DNA of 64,000 nt from Marasmius tenuissimus (lineage: Eukaryota > Basidiomycota > Agaricomycetes > Agaricales > Marasmiaceae): NCBI GenBank assembly GCA_029532415.1, contig JAQOTA010000053.1, forward strand, positions 6,262,001 to 6,326,000. Reading direction: 5' to 3'. The notes under the pieces are model-generated. The model worked only from the letters and a program-made list of their open reading frames with translations, was not told where the DNA came from and did not search any database. This document shows, piece after piece, positions 34,866 through 45,789 of the stretch (its first letter is position 1; each line of letters starts with the position of its first letter). A program made the position numbers and the translations under genes.

Positions 34866-37800
34866 TTATACGATGTGATCACCAGCTCCAGTCTCATGCT
34901 TCGAAAAATCCCCTCCAGCGTGAGCTGGTCCCAGACGGTACGCTATATTCCGACGTACTTTCCCCGCACGCGTCCGAGCTTTTTTCCATAGACCGGTAAC
35001 AATGTCGGAGTCACGAATACCAACGCTGGCCACATGGTGAATAGGCATGAAGTAGCTTCCAGTTGGTAGCCCAAGAGCCTGTTTCACCCGACTCGAAGCC
35101 TTGTTCCAAGCGCATTGGTAGTTCTCTAGACCACGCCAGGCCCCCTCATCATCGGCAAGCCGATTATGGACGAAGGCAACGAGGCCCAGTACTTCTGGAG
35201 AGAGCCCACCAGTCGGTAAGGTTTTCGAATCAATCACAGGAGATATGTATAAGTCGGGGGAGTGGCTGCCAATATGAGTGGATAACAGGTCGACAAGACG
35301 TCTCTGATCCTCTGTTTCGACACAACTCCAAAGATCTTTGAAGATCGCTATTAACGCCTTGGTTGTTTCCAAATCGGCCTCGTCGCCTATGGAGCGGAAA
35401 CGTTTCGTCACGGCCTCGAATCTCGCAAGTGCGCCGGTAAAGATCTTCTTGAGGGCTGTATGCCATTCAACCCTTCGATCCTTCCTCGCTGGAACTTCGA
35501 AGGGCAATTGAGGGAACTCCGGCAGCTCATTTAGGAAACTTATGAGCTTTATTCCGGATGAAGATAGAACGAGTGGGGAGTTCGTTCCAGGCGGGTATTC
35601 GTTTATGTGTGAGATCAGGATATCGACGAGGCCCACTTGTTCGTCCATGTGAGCAATGTCCCAATATTCTCTATAGGAATCCAGGTATCCGAAGTCGAGA
35701 GTGCTATCGTCACCGGGAGAGAGCTCCCTCAAGGCATCTTCCAGTTTCGAAAGGGAGAAGGGGAAGTAGTAAGCCATAGGTTCGAAGTCTTCCACGGGTA
35801 AACCGTGAACGCGGCGTACAATATCTATTGCTTCCACCCAACGTATGTCTTGCGTCATGGTAGTATGAGCGACTACGTCCATCTCGACGATGGTTGTGTG
35901 TAGTGCGCGAATGAATGGGAGACCATACTTCGATCTAACGAACCAGGAAGTAGTCGTTGCTGTGGAACTATGAAGGGAGTAATGGGGGCAAGTGTCGGAG
36001 ATATATCGACCCAGGTTGTCCATCAGGATTATCACGTCATTCATGGCAATTTCAGAGCTGGCGGAGGAGCTCCAGGGCATGGCTGACATGATTATCCTTC
36101 GAAAATCCAAACCAGCTCCATTGGGTATTTCTGGTAGTGTCTCGAGGAAGTCATAGTTGAAGACTGTGTCGCTTCCTGAGAAGATTCTGTCCATTAGACC
36201 TATGGCATGGAAAATTATCTGCAGTGATTGGCTCCATAGCTCCGGGCTAGGTAAAGGCACCGAGCGTAGATCAAATTCCGGCTGGTCGTCCGCAGTCACC
36301 AAGAGATGGGAAAGATGGAGGTAGTTGTTGAAGGATATGGCTTCTCTGTCGAAATCAAGTGATTTTCGGTAGTACGTGTGATCATGAAGGGGTCCGACTG
36401 ATACATCGGGTGTATCGAGGGCTAGTTTTATATCATCCGTGGTCCAGTTCCTTCCTGGCGGAAAAATCCATTCATCCAGCACACAAGGCATGACAAGGTG
36501 GGGTGGAAGTGACAGAAGGATGTTTTTTAGATGTGGAAACATGATGGGGTTATCGCGAAGCTGTCCAACTAGCCAACGGAGCGCATTGAGCTCATGAAAA
36601 TGAGGTACAAAACACGCATTGGAGCGTTGTAATGCTTCTAGATCAACAGAGGGCCAATTTAAGTGCTTGGTCATGGTCCAATTGGCCGCCCATGTCGAGC
36701 TTTTGTGGTGACTGTGGCCGTTCGAGGAGGTGTCTTTTCGGCGAAGAAGGAAACGAAATACGCGAATCAACTCTCGGCGTGAGAGAAAGAATAACGCGTG
36801 AATCAAGCCGGGAAGGCGAGAAATGTATCTAAAGCCTTGGTACACGATCCATGCCTGAGGAGATTTGTATGGGCACGCGTACTCCATCGGGGGGAGGCTC
36901 ATGGCGAGTTCAATGGGTGAATGGTGCTGGCGATTGTGATCCCCGGTACGGACTTCCCTGAATTTTGATTCAACCTGAAGTGCTTGCCGAATAATATCGA
37001 TACTGGGAGCAATGGTAGTCGCGATGTAGAATAGACCCGAGGTTGCAACGGCGGTTAACGCCATCTTGAACAGAGTTGGATGTCGACTCTGCAGAAATTC
37101 TATGAGTCCCCCAAAAAAGAGGAAGAGGGAAAGTTCCAGGATCAAGGGGAGCAAAGATAAGACTGTGGAGACATGCCACTTCTCGAGGCTTCGCTTCCGG
37201 ACCCAGCGAAGAGCAAGAGCCTCCTCGGGGGTACGCGTGTGGGTCGGTTGGCGATGCTCTCTAATCCACTGCTTGCACAAAAGAGCAAACAGGGCATCAA
37301 CAAGAGAGAGAATGAGGCTCAAAAACCACAATGCATTGATTCGAACGGCCGAGGTTGGTACCTCGAATGGCGGTGATGGTGAAGCAACTGCTTCCGAGCT
37401 GTTTAGCTGTTGGGAAATCTGTCGGAGCAGCTCTATAGTGATATCCTCTGGTGCCTCTTCCAACCACCGATAGGATTCAATTGTAAATGCAGTGACAACG
37501 GCCGAGAAAAGACCAGCCTGTGAGATGAATCAATATATGCCACGACTTTCATTATTGAGAACGCGCACGAAGACGAGAAGTGTATCAAGGTCATCATTCC
37601 ACCCTTTGGCTAGTCCATCGTCCAATGAAGTCACCTCTCTCATAACCGTCTTCCAAGATTCCTCAAGTGGATGATTCCGAGGTGTCTACGACACGAGTCA
37701 GCATTGGTTCGCAAAGGGTGGCGTAATGCTGACCGGTGCCTCGTCTGGCATGGTGTTCTCATCTATGTCTGTAACCTGAGCACAAAAATTTAGGCATGAA

Positions 37801-38059
37801 TGCCTTCATCGACTTAGTGTGCGGGAAGGCCCACCGGGTTGATTGAATCGGAATCTCCTTCTGATGGCTCCTTCAGGGAGGTACGCCCTTGCAAAGATGA
37901 GGAACAGGGCTCCCCAGCACCTTCATGCTAGATTGAGTATAAACAAATATAGAATTCCTTCGATTGAAGATCTTGACGACCAACCTCGATTTGCACCGAA
38001 GGGGATTGTTTTATGTTAGCAGCAGTGCCAGCCCTCTCAAGCGAAACATCTGATGGCAT
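34866..38059 (-). CDS. DUF6535 family membrane protein, intact, five exons
   Basis: ATG at 38059. Exons 38059-37985, 37927-37835, 37775-37734, 37685-37569 and 37517-34866 join in phase to about 992 residues. The fourth exon reads PLEESWKTVMREVTSLDD and ends LDTLLVF; after GTGCGC...CACAG the fifth opens AGLFSAVVTAFTIESYRW. Helices: VRINALWFLSLILSLVDALF, VLSLLPLILELSLFLFFGGL, MALTAVATSGLFYIATTIAP. Conserved blocks SLPPMEYACPYKSPQAW, LEALQRSNACF, ELNALRWLVGQLRDNP and LPPHLVMPCVLDEW follow, then a long helical soluble region. No break. It is the best reference in the window for the family: its exon pattern is shared by the pseudogene at 1-2407. Function unknown. Confidence 0.88.
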
Positions 38060-40454
38060 AGCTTGAGATTTTTGGTTTGTGAGGGGAAACACAAGAGGGA
38101 GAAGGAAAGGACGATGGAGATCGCCGACGGAGAAGACATTAAATCCAAACGCGAGATCTCTTTTTTGTTGTTCCGAGTCGGAAGGGGCCCAGAAGGCATG
38201 AGGTATTTACATACCCATCAAAATGTGGAGATAAACAAAGTAAATCAATCGCCCGGGACAACGCCAACGCCGAGTAGGCTCGGCACCATGAGCCACCTCT
38301 GGGGGCGCTCAGCGGGACATTGGGAGATATCATTTGGACTCAACAGCGCTGGCTCAGGGTTCAAAAAGCTCCATCTCGCTCGCTTGAAGCCGTACTTTTG
38401 GATGATACTGGACATTGTGTCACATTGGAGAGCACCGGTAGCATATCAAGCATCAACACTTGACCGACACCGACGTGCCACCGCCGTTGTGCTTGGCTGG
38501 ACTAGGTTATGGAATGAGATTTCAGAGTATTTGGTTGGTATTTGGTGAACAACTTTGCCAGGCAGTCATTTTTTGGTTATTTTGTAACCAGGGGTACCGT
38601 TATTTGGATATCTGAACATTCCCGCTACTGACGTAAGGAAGTAGAAGGGTCTTTACCATGCTGGAGAAAAAAAGTTCGCTTCGTGAGAATTCTGCACTTT
38701 GACACCCAAAACGTGACCAAGAGACGCTGTTCATCCTCGAAAGCGCCGCTAAGCGCCATACCATTCAATTCTAGCGCCATCGATACAAATTTAAGCGCCA
38801 CTCCGTACTGAATTCTTTCGGTGCAAGGGGGAAGAATGACAGCTAGCCCATTCAGTCGGTGAGGCTTGGCATAAGCGCTGTCCCTCGTCCTCTGAAACAT
38901 TATGCAAAACCCATTAATTACGAAGAGCCGGCCAAAGGCCGGGCGACGAGGAATGCTCTCTATTAGCATTCTTACTCAACATCTGACTAGCTAGTATGTT
39001 CATGGGTGTATCCGATTTAGCACAGTACAAGAAAATAGGCATAATGTTAATGGAGTTGCTTCCAAAGCCCTCAGGCCTGGGCCCTGTACTATAAGTTGGT
39101 CATGGTCCGTATCCAAATTTGAGTCTGATGTTCTCCCGAGGGTCGACCACCAGCGCTTGATATGAGCGATGAAGCGCTCAAATCGCACGTGTGTATCCTC
39201 AGACAGCACCGTATGCCTGCCAAAAGAGATATACAAAGTAGCGAGGCAGCCGTCACAGCTCTGAAAGGGACATAGGGAGGCCATCATAGCCCTCGAGTTA
39301 TAACTGGTCATAGTCGTCGTATCCTTGTTTCCGTGCTGGTAGACCAACGTGGTACATGACCAGGTTCCTACTGTTGTCTCCGTCAAATATTGACAACCAA
39401 CGTGTAAACACAGAGGGTTCTTGCCTTCATTTTCGTCCTGAACGCGTCAAGACTCAAAGCAATAAAGACCAGCTCCAATAGTGCCATCAGTTAGTTCTCC
39501 TCCTCCCATTGCTTCAGAGAATCAAAAATTCTTTTGCAGCGCACAAGAAGCGAGTGAGTGAGAGATGAGCGAGCCAGCAACAAGGAATTCGTGCAATTCG
39601 GCCGATCAGTAGAGCTTTGATTACGCAGCGCAGTCGGAAATCGAGGGCAGAGCGTAAAAGAATATCCCTTCCACTAGCTGTATAAAGCTTCACCCCTTCA
39701 AGTGGTCCTCCACCTGTCCATACTGCTTGACGCTCGTAGAGCTTAGAGTACTAGAGCGGCCTGGCTGCTTTCCGACACCTGAGCTGGCTGGTTGACCTCA
39801 GAGCTTGAGTAAGTATCGAATTAGACACCAAAGAGTCTAGAGACGTACAACGAGAACCATGGGATAGAAGTGATTAACCTTAACCATATTTGTACTCACT
39901 GAAAGAATCCGTCCGAGATCCGGTGAATTGTGCTGATTGGCTACAAACCTCTTGCTTCTTACGTTCGTGAGGGAGGATTGAGAGAGAATAGAGTAGAGGA
40001 GTTTGCAGGCCGGAATCCTCGATGGTGAGACTTATTCCCCGTTTATATACGAGCACAAAGCAAAGTGGTAGCCGTGGCCTGATTCCTGGGTCTGGTTAGA
40101 GGAGATTCTGTATGAGAAGCATATGCTTTGCACATATGTGACCGGAATGTTGAGCTCCATAAGAAGTCAATCCTCCGTTTGGTGGACGGCGAAATGTGAC
40201 AATGACCTCAAAATGAGCACATCCCGTGTGAACTCCGACGCGTCGACGCCACACGTCGCGATCCAACCCCCAAAGTTCAAACTGCTAAGTAATCGGGGTT
40301 AACCTCGTCCTTTTTTCCCCATTAGAGTGCATTTCTAGGGTCCTGTCACAGTCAAGACGGAGTTCGCCTTTGGTACATAAACCCTGGATCGTTTGACACG
40401 GGTTTTCTTCCTCTCAATCGAACATTCCCTGTCGGTGTGGCTCGTCTACCCTCC
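38060..40454. other. Intergenic, with a possible LTR relic
   Basis: No gene recognised. About 38745-38802 contains four short AGCGCC repeats. Around 39680-39820 a TATAAAG box is followed by a C/T-rich, gene-free stretch of LTR-like character, but no paired ends or primer site were found. Confidence 0.3.
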
Positions 40455-42219
40455 ATGGCACCAGCCACTATGTCAAATGACACTGGGATCGAGGCTTATC
40501 GCCCTTTGCAGCTTACCCTGACACTTTTAACCCTTCTCGGCTGGTGAGCATATACTTTTCTATACTTGAACGACTAGATAATCAACCTCGTACTCTACGC
40601 TGTGTAATTCTTCGATGAAAAAGTTCGGTACTATCGATCCTTACATCGGCCCGAACACCAAACACGCTATCTGGATGGAAACGGCTGACCTGGGGGAGAG
40701 TTTGTACGTTCTTGATGCTCTGCACGTCGTGAGTGGATGTATTGCACTCCATTTCAGATATCATTGGTTGATTATCTGCCTGCCGCAGATGGTCATTTGT
40801 CTTTCTTGGTGAGCATTCTGCCTTTTCTACGAACAAGGCATGATACTGATTCTCACCTAACGCCAAAACATATGCCCATCGTTACCGCTCCTAGCCGGAT
40901 TTGTCTTTACCGGTATTGGAACCTATCGAAAATCAGGCGTTTGCTCGTTTGCATTGATAGCGTGTATTGCGGCGTTGGCGATCACGAAGGTATAATACCG
41001 CCCTTCGAGTCGCTTTGCTCGCCGTACCCTGCTGAACGGCCTTGTGCTTCCTTCAGATGCTCATCTTCGGTTTTCTCGTCGAGAAGGTCTATATCTCCCT
41101 ATTGTGGTATCCAGTACATCTTCTCACCATTCAGTGACACCGCCCAGTTATACATCGTCTGGTCAAATGGCTTTCGTACCCCCCGCCTCAAGACTCCGGT
41201 GGTACAAGTCTGTCTTGTCTGTTTGCTAGGGTATGCGGGACTTTCCGTTCCAATGATATTCGGGCAGTCGAGATCCGCCTCCGTTCATGGGACCTGCATG
41301 TTCATATTCAAGGACTATGCGTGAGTTGACGACCACACCTGGCAACATTCTTTACTGATATCCTGAGTCCGGTGTTCCAACAGGCTTATAACAGTAGCGG
41401 TTTATGACTTTCTTCAAGCCAGTTTTTTCACGCTCATGTTTTGCTGGCCTTTGTGGCGGTCACGGATCAAAAGCGTCCCTCTCAAGATGGCGGCAAGAAG
41501 GACTTTGATGTGAGTGTCGCCGTACGTGTTCCCATCTCCGTACAGGATAAGAACTCCAGTTTTCTTGTGTCTTTCTTCCCATAAGGGCTACGATTTTGAG
41601 CATGCTCGTCAATGCTGTGAGCTTTGGATACAATATCTCTGACGCGCCTTAACACGAACCCCTTCGATATTAGGGTAACCTCGCGATACTCCTCACAATG
41701 AGGGGACATGAGGTCGATTGGGTGTGTGCAATAAGTTGTGTTCTGGATGTACGTCCCTTTTGATTTAGTTCTACTGCTCAACTCTGATATCATAGCCCGT
41801 GTATTCAAACTCACGTTCAGGCCACACTCAATGCCCTGATCTTCTACTGGGTCTCTTCGGGCATACCATTGGACACCATTAGCCACTTCACGCTTCCGCC
41901 TGGCATCTCTTTACCGACGAGCACAGTTTTCGGCGAGTGGCGAGTGACCGGGACTGAAGAGACATTGTCCTGGTTACAGGTACCAGGATCGAGATATAAA
42001 GCTTCGGTCGTCATAAACCCTCAGCTTCGAGATCAAGGAGACTCAACACCCGCAGAATCCCGCGGAGGGAGAACATCCCAATTCCACGGTTTGGCCATTC
42101 GGAATAGACTAGAATTCAGACAGGTGAATGACCTTGGGATTGGACATAGGCGTCATACTGACGGAACAGCTGTACAGCTCTACCTGGGAGAGTGCAGTCG
42201 ACGCAGAAACAGTGTTTAA
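40455..42219 (+). CDS. Third orphan multi-pass membrane protein, 5' part uncertain
   Basis: The clear part begins at the exon AGFVFTGIGTYRKSG (40893), then ALIACIAALAITK, MLIFGFLVEK, LYIVWSNGFRTPRLKTPVVQ, VCLVCLLGYAGLSVPMIFG, ITVAVYDFLQASFFTLMFCW, PLWRSRIKSVPLKMAARRTL, ATILSMLVNA, GNLAILLTMRGHEVDWVCA and ATLNALIFYWVSSGIP, all GT-AG spliced in phase. The order and the EK-YIVWS...TPRLK motif fit a known orphan agaricomycete family of about seven helices. Upstream exons starting at ATG 40455 (LTLTLLTLLGW) and MKKFGTIDPYIGPNTKHAIW at 40615 belong to it, but two junctions (about 40545 and 40808) do not agree in phase, so the 5' part may carry indels or my splice choice is wrong. The tail to the stop at 42217-42219 is soluble. 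Confidence 0.55.
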
Positions 42220-43618
42220 TTATACAACTCTGTTCGCGTTATGAGCCGAAGCTCAGAGCCCGATTATTCCCTTTTCGGTTTTGGTACGCCTCGTCCCATA
42301 TTGTATTGACTCTCGTGAATTCGCTAACGGTAACACCGCTCTATAAGATTCGGTGCTGAACTCTTGAAGCTTGGCGGAGTTGAGCCGCAGAGAGAATTTG
42401 AAATACGCCATGATGTTCTTATCTGCAAAAACTATGATGCACAGTTCAGTCGAATACCACCGTCAAATCGAGTGGCGAGTCTCAACTCAAAAATGCTCGT
42501 GAACCAGCACTGGGTGCGGTGGAGTGCATCGGTTTAAGGGGCTAGGTCGTGGTCGCACTTTAACCATTTTTATTTTTGCTAAATTTCCGAAGGGGATGAT
42601 GGAAGCTAAGCATGAGACACCGTTCGGGTCGCTTCGAGACTTATCGCCGTAGCCGTGACGTTGAACGTTTCATCTCAATACAAAACCCTAGAATGTGACT
42701 GCATATATCCTTGCAATGGCATCTGGCTGAAATCACGATTCTAGTCACAACCAGCAATGGTTCATCGTTCACAGTACCTAGTAGATAAGTAGGGACTGTT
42801 ATAACTTGAACACGTCAGGTGAATGAACAAGAGACTGAAATTGTGGTCGATGTGAACAAAGCCATACCTAGTCTCTTGAAGAACAGACGCTGCATTTGAC
42901 GAGCTCTTTTTGTGTACTAAATGTCGCCGCCATTCCGGGGTACTTCGATCCCCCAGAACACGGGCTCAAAATAAGCATAACCATTCGCTACAACTACTCA
43001 GCCAAGTCTCTCAGCCATCGCCGGCGGAGTACTTTCGGTCTTTGCAAGTGGCTACCAGTCTCGTTTGCTCGCTCGCTTGATGGCAATGTGAGCGGGTAAC
43101 TTCCCCCTTTGGATTGACGATGCTCGAAGGACCTGCCAGCTCGATGCCCCGGATCTAACTCTGAAACAGCTTAGTTCTCGTTCTGCTCATATCAACTCAA
43201 ACCACAACTAAGTTTCCTGAAAAGAAGCGGTTGACCTGTGGAGAAATTCGCGCAATTCGGGTCCTGTTTACTCTGAGTCCACCGATCACATATTCTCATG
43301 ATTTCGTTGCGTTTGGCTGAATCTTACTCCTTGCTTTGACCGGAGAGACACCCAAGGCCTCCCAAGGCTCCCGGAAAAAACTTCTTGCTTCGTGTAAGTA
43401 ATTTAAGGACCGTAACCTCCCAAGGTACTCGGAGGTGTACAGCTTTGAAGCGGGGTAATCTGAGACGAGAGGAGCGAATCTTCCGATAGAATCCTGACAT
43501 TATATTTGCTGGCTCTAGCACCCCAACTTGCGCAGCTTCCAAAAACTAGATTATTGTCAATTGAGACACAGTGGCGACGAGAGGGTAATCCACTGACTTA
43601 CTTTACTAAGACTTGACT
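42220..43618. other. Intergenic, nothing recognised
   Basis: Convergent 3' ends of the plus-strand membrane gene and the minus-strand F-box gene. Short frames only. Confidence 0.45.
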
Positions 43619-45338
43619 TTATCCAAAGTTCTTTATGTCAATCTCCAACGCCGAGATCTCGTCCTTCAAATCGTCCCTCTCATTCCTCCTGACACAAACC
43701 ACTTGTCGCCTCCTGAGTTCCTCGTAATGCCAATCCTCGGGATAACCCAGTTTTCGATCCGGATCCCCGATGTAAAGCACCAAGCTTTCGAGTCGTTTTC
43801 CAGCAACAGCCTCCCAAACGCTTCTTGCGAATTGGTGATCAACTCGTGAATAGGTGATGAGGAATCGTTCCATTTCCTCTGGTTCATCGACCCTCTGACG
43901 CTCGAACCAATAGCTGTGGTAATACCTATGATGGAGGCCAAGATCGTAGTAGATAGTGAGAGTCCGGAGGTTGAGAAAGGAAGAAATGATCTTGTAGATG
44001 GCTTCCTCGCTTTCATTTGGGTTGATTGTTCGATTGATGTCCAGTTGTAGACTCTCCAAATGGGGGGCGCGAAACCGTATGAAATCCACGTCAACTTGGG
44101 AAAGCACGGGTCGGCGCCTGCCATAACCTATCTCAGATTCTCCGAGTGAAAGGGAACGGAGGCTGTCTCCGTGGTAGTAAAGTGCAGATGGGAAGTCGAC
44201 GTAGCTGTGGTAATGACCGATGGAAAGGGACTCGAGTGGCGGACAAGAAGCGAGGAAAAAGTCGAGACTAGTCTTGAATGACTCATCACCATCTACGCCA
44301 CTGATACCGATCTTGAAGTGCCTCAAACCAGAGAATATTCTGTTACTCTCAGCGTACTCGATCCAATGCCTATCCCCGACGTCAAGCGCATCCAAAGAAT
44401 GAATATCCTGCAGGTCGAACCTTGATTCCAACTGTTTCAGAACGCTAAGATCCAGCCCGCTCCACTGTAAATCCCTCAGTCCTGCCCGTTTCTTTGGCGC
44501 CACCCGTCTCAGCCTCTCCTTTTCTCTATTGACCTCCGCCAACTCCTGCGGACTGATTTCCGGGTCCGTGCATTGCATAGAGAACTCTTCCCGATAGATG
44601 ATTGCGTTCAACCTCGGGGCCGACGCGATGATGCGATTAAAAGCAGCCTGGTAGAGCTCACTCCAATCCCAATTGACAGCATCTATCGACACCAAAAGGG
44701 ATGAGCGAGCCAGGGCCTTTTCGTACGGATCATTCAAGGGCATGTCGTCGCAGAGCCGAGTCCAGTTTCTGACGTGGAGACGACAGTAAGGGTGTTTTTC
44801 TTCGAGGGCCCTGAGAAGGACGATTGGAACTCGCTCCCCACAGTCAAACTCTAGATCCTGTATGTTGAGGACCCGTGATATGAGCTCGATGAACGGGCCC
44901 CATCGCTTTTCCACTGTTTTCTCCGAGGGAACGAAGCGAGAGGAATTGATGGCGTCAGCCTGTTGTCGTTGTGAATTCTGGCTAGACTCTAGGTCCTCCC
45001 ATCGGACTTGACCCGATTTCACTGTGACTTTGCGGACTCCTTTCCAAACCACCGAGTTATCATCGAGCTCCAATAGAGAGTCAAGGAGATCATAGCCAGA
45101 GGTGCCGAGGTTAAAGGTCAGCTCTCGATATGCGAATGGCAAGGCTAACTCGGAAATGGTTTTGCTGACCAGTATAAGCGAAAAGATCGTGTGCCGCGAG
45201 GAATTATGTATCTGAAGACATCAGAGGGTAGTCAGAACGCCATTCTCCGGCCATAGAGGCTCTTGGGATAATAATTGGACCTACCAGGTCGAATATCTCT
45301 TCGAGAAGCTCATCACTGAGCTTATCGAGGGTCAACAT
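43619..45338 (-). CDS. F-box protein, two exons
   Basis: Likely substrate-recognition subunit of an SCF ubiquitin ligase. Exon 1 (45338-45285) encodes MLTLDKLSDELLEEIFDL, the start of the F-box. After a 73-nt intron (GTAGGT...TTCAG) exon 2 (45211-43619) opens IHNSSRHTIFSLILVSKTIS, completing the fold. The remaining part has leucine-spaced segments (HLESLQLDINRTINPN, LRTLTIYYDLGLHHRY, LRHFKIGISGVDGD, PPLESLSIGHYHSYVDF) typical of an LRR-like C-terminal domain. Total about 548 residues; no break. The short divergent first exon is shared with the truncated copy at 22433. Targets unknown. Confidence 0.8.
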
Positions 45339-45375
45339 GGGCGGGAGAAAGCCGCGCGGTCCCTTTATCCAGGGT

Positions 45376-45789
45376 TTATGTTGCCTTCATGGCCATCAGC
45401 ACGGGACGCCCTGTCCATGAGCACAGCCCTATGGTTGCATCAAAAGTAACGTCATAGTGGCAAACCAAGGTTCGGTTACACTGCGTATGTATCGTGATGA
45501 CTCTGTCCAGTTGAATGAGTTCGTGGCCCTGTTTGCCACAAACCTTGGCGACTACTTGACCGCAATGGGTTTCAGTTACTGAGCATGAAAGAGGCTCGGA
45601 ACATTGATGGCCGAGCCAACAGCCCTGATTGGAACCCAGACAGTACATTCCAAGTCTCAAAGAGTCTTGATATTGATTCGGAGCTGCAGAATGGTGCTTG
45701 ACTAGATTGAAGATTGTGAATTCGGATGTTCGGAGTTCAGGAACAACCGGTTGGATGTCGCCAACGATATGTGCCACACTGGGCTTCAT
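45376..45789 (-). CDS. Hypothetical Cys-containing protein, single exon
   Basis: An open frame of 137 codons from ATG 45789, starting MKPSVAHIVGDIQPVVPE and containing nine cysteines, most in the second half (CLGSNQGCWLGHQC, CSVTETHCGQ, VCGKQG). No signal peptide, helix or family recognised. It lies just upstream of the F-box gene on the same strand. It may be a real small gene, an exon, or chance. Confidence 0.25.
   Translation of the reverse strand: MKPSVAHIVGDIQPVVPELRTSEFTIFNLVKHHSAAPNQYQDSLRLGMYCLGSNQGCWLGHQCSEPLSCSVTETHCGQVVAKVCGKQGHELIQLDRVITIHTQCNRTLVCHYDVTFDATIGLCSWTGRPVLMAMKAT

Noticed and set aside
38740..38805. Four AGCGCC repeats as a regulatory array or CRISPR-like repeat
   Set aside because: Spacing is irregular and units are only six bases; no other array-like structure exists in this eukaryotic window.
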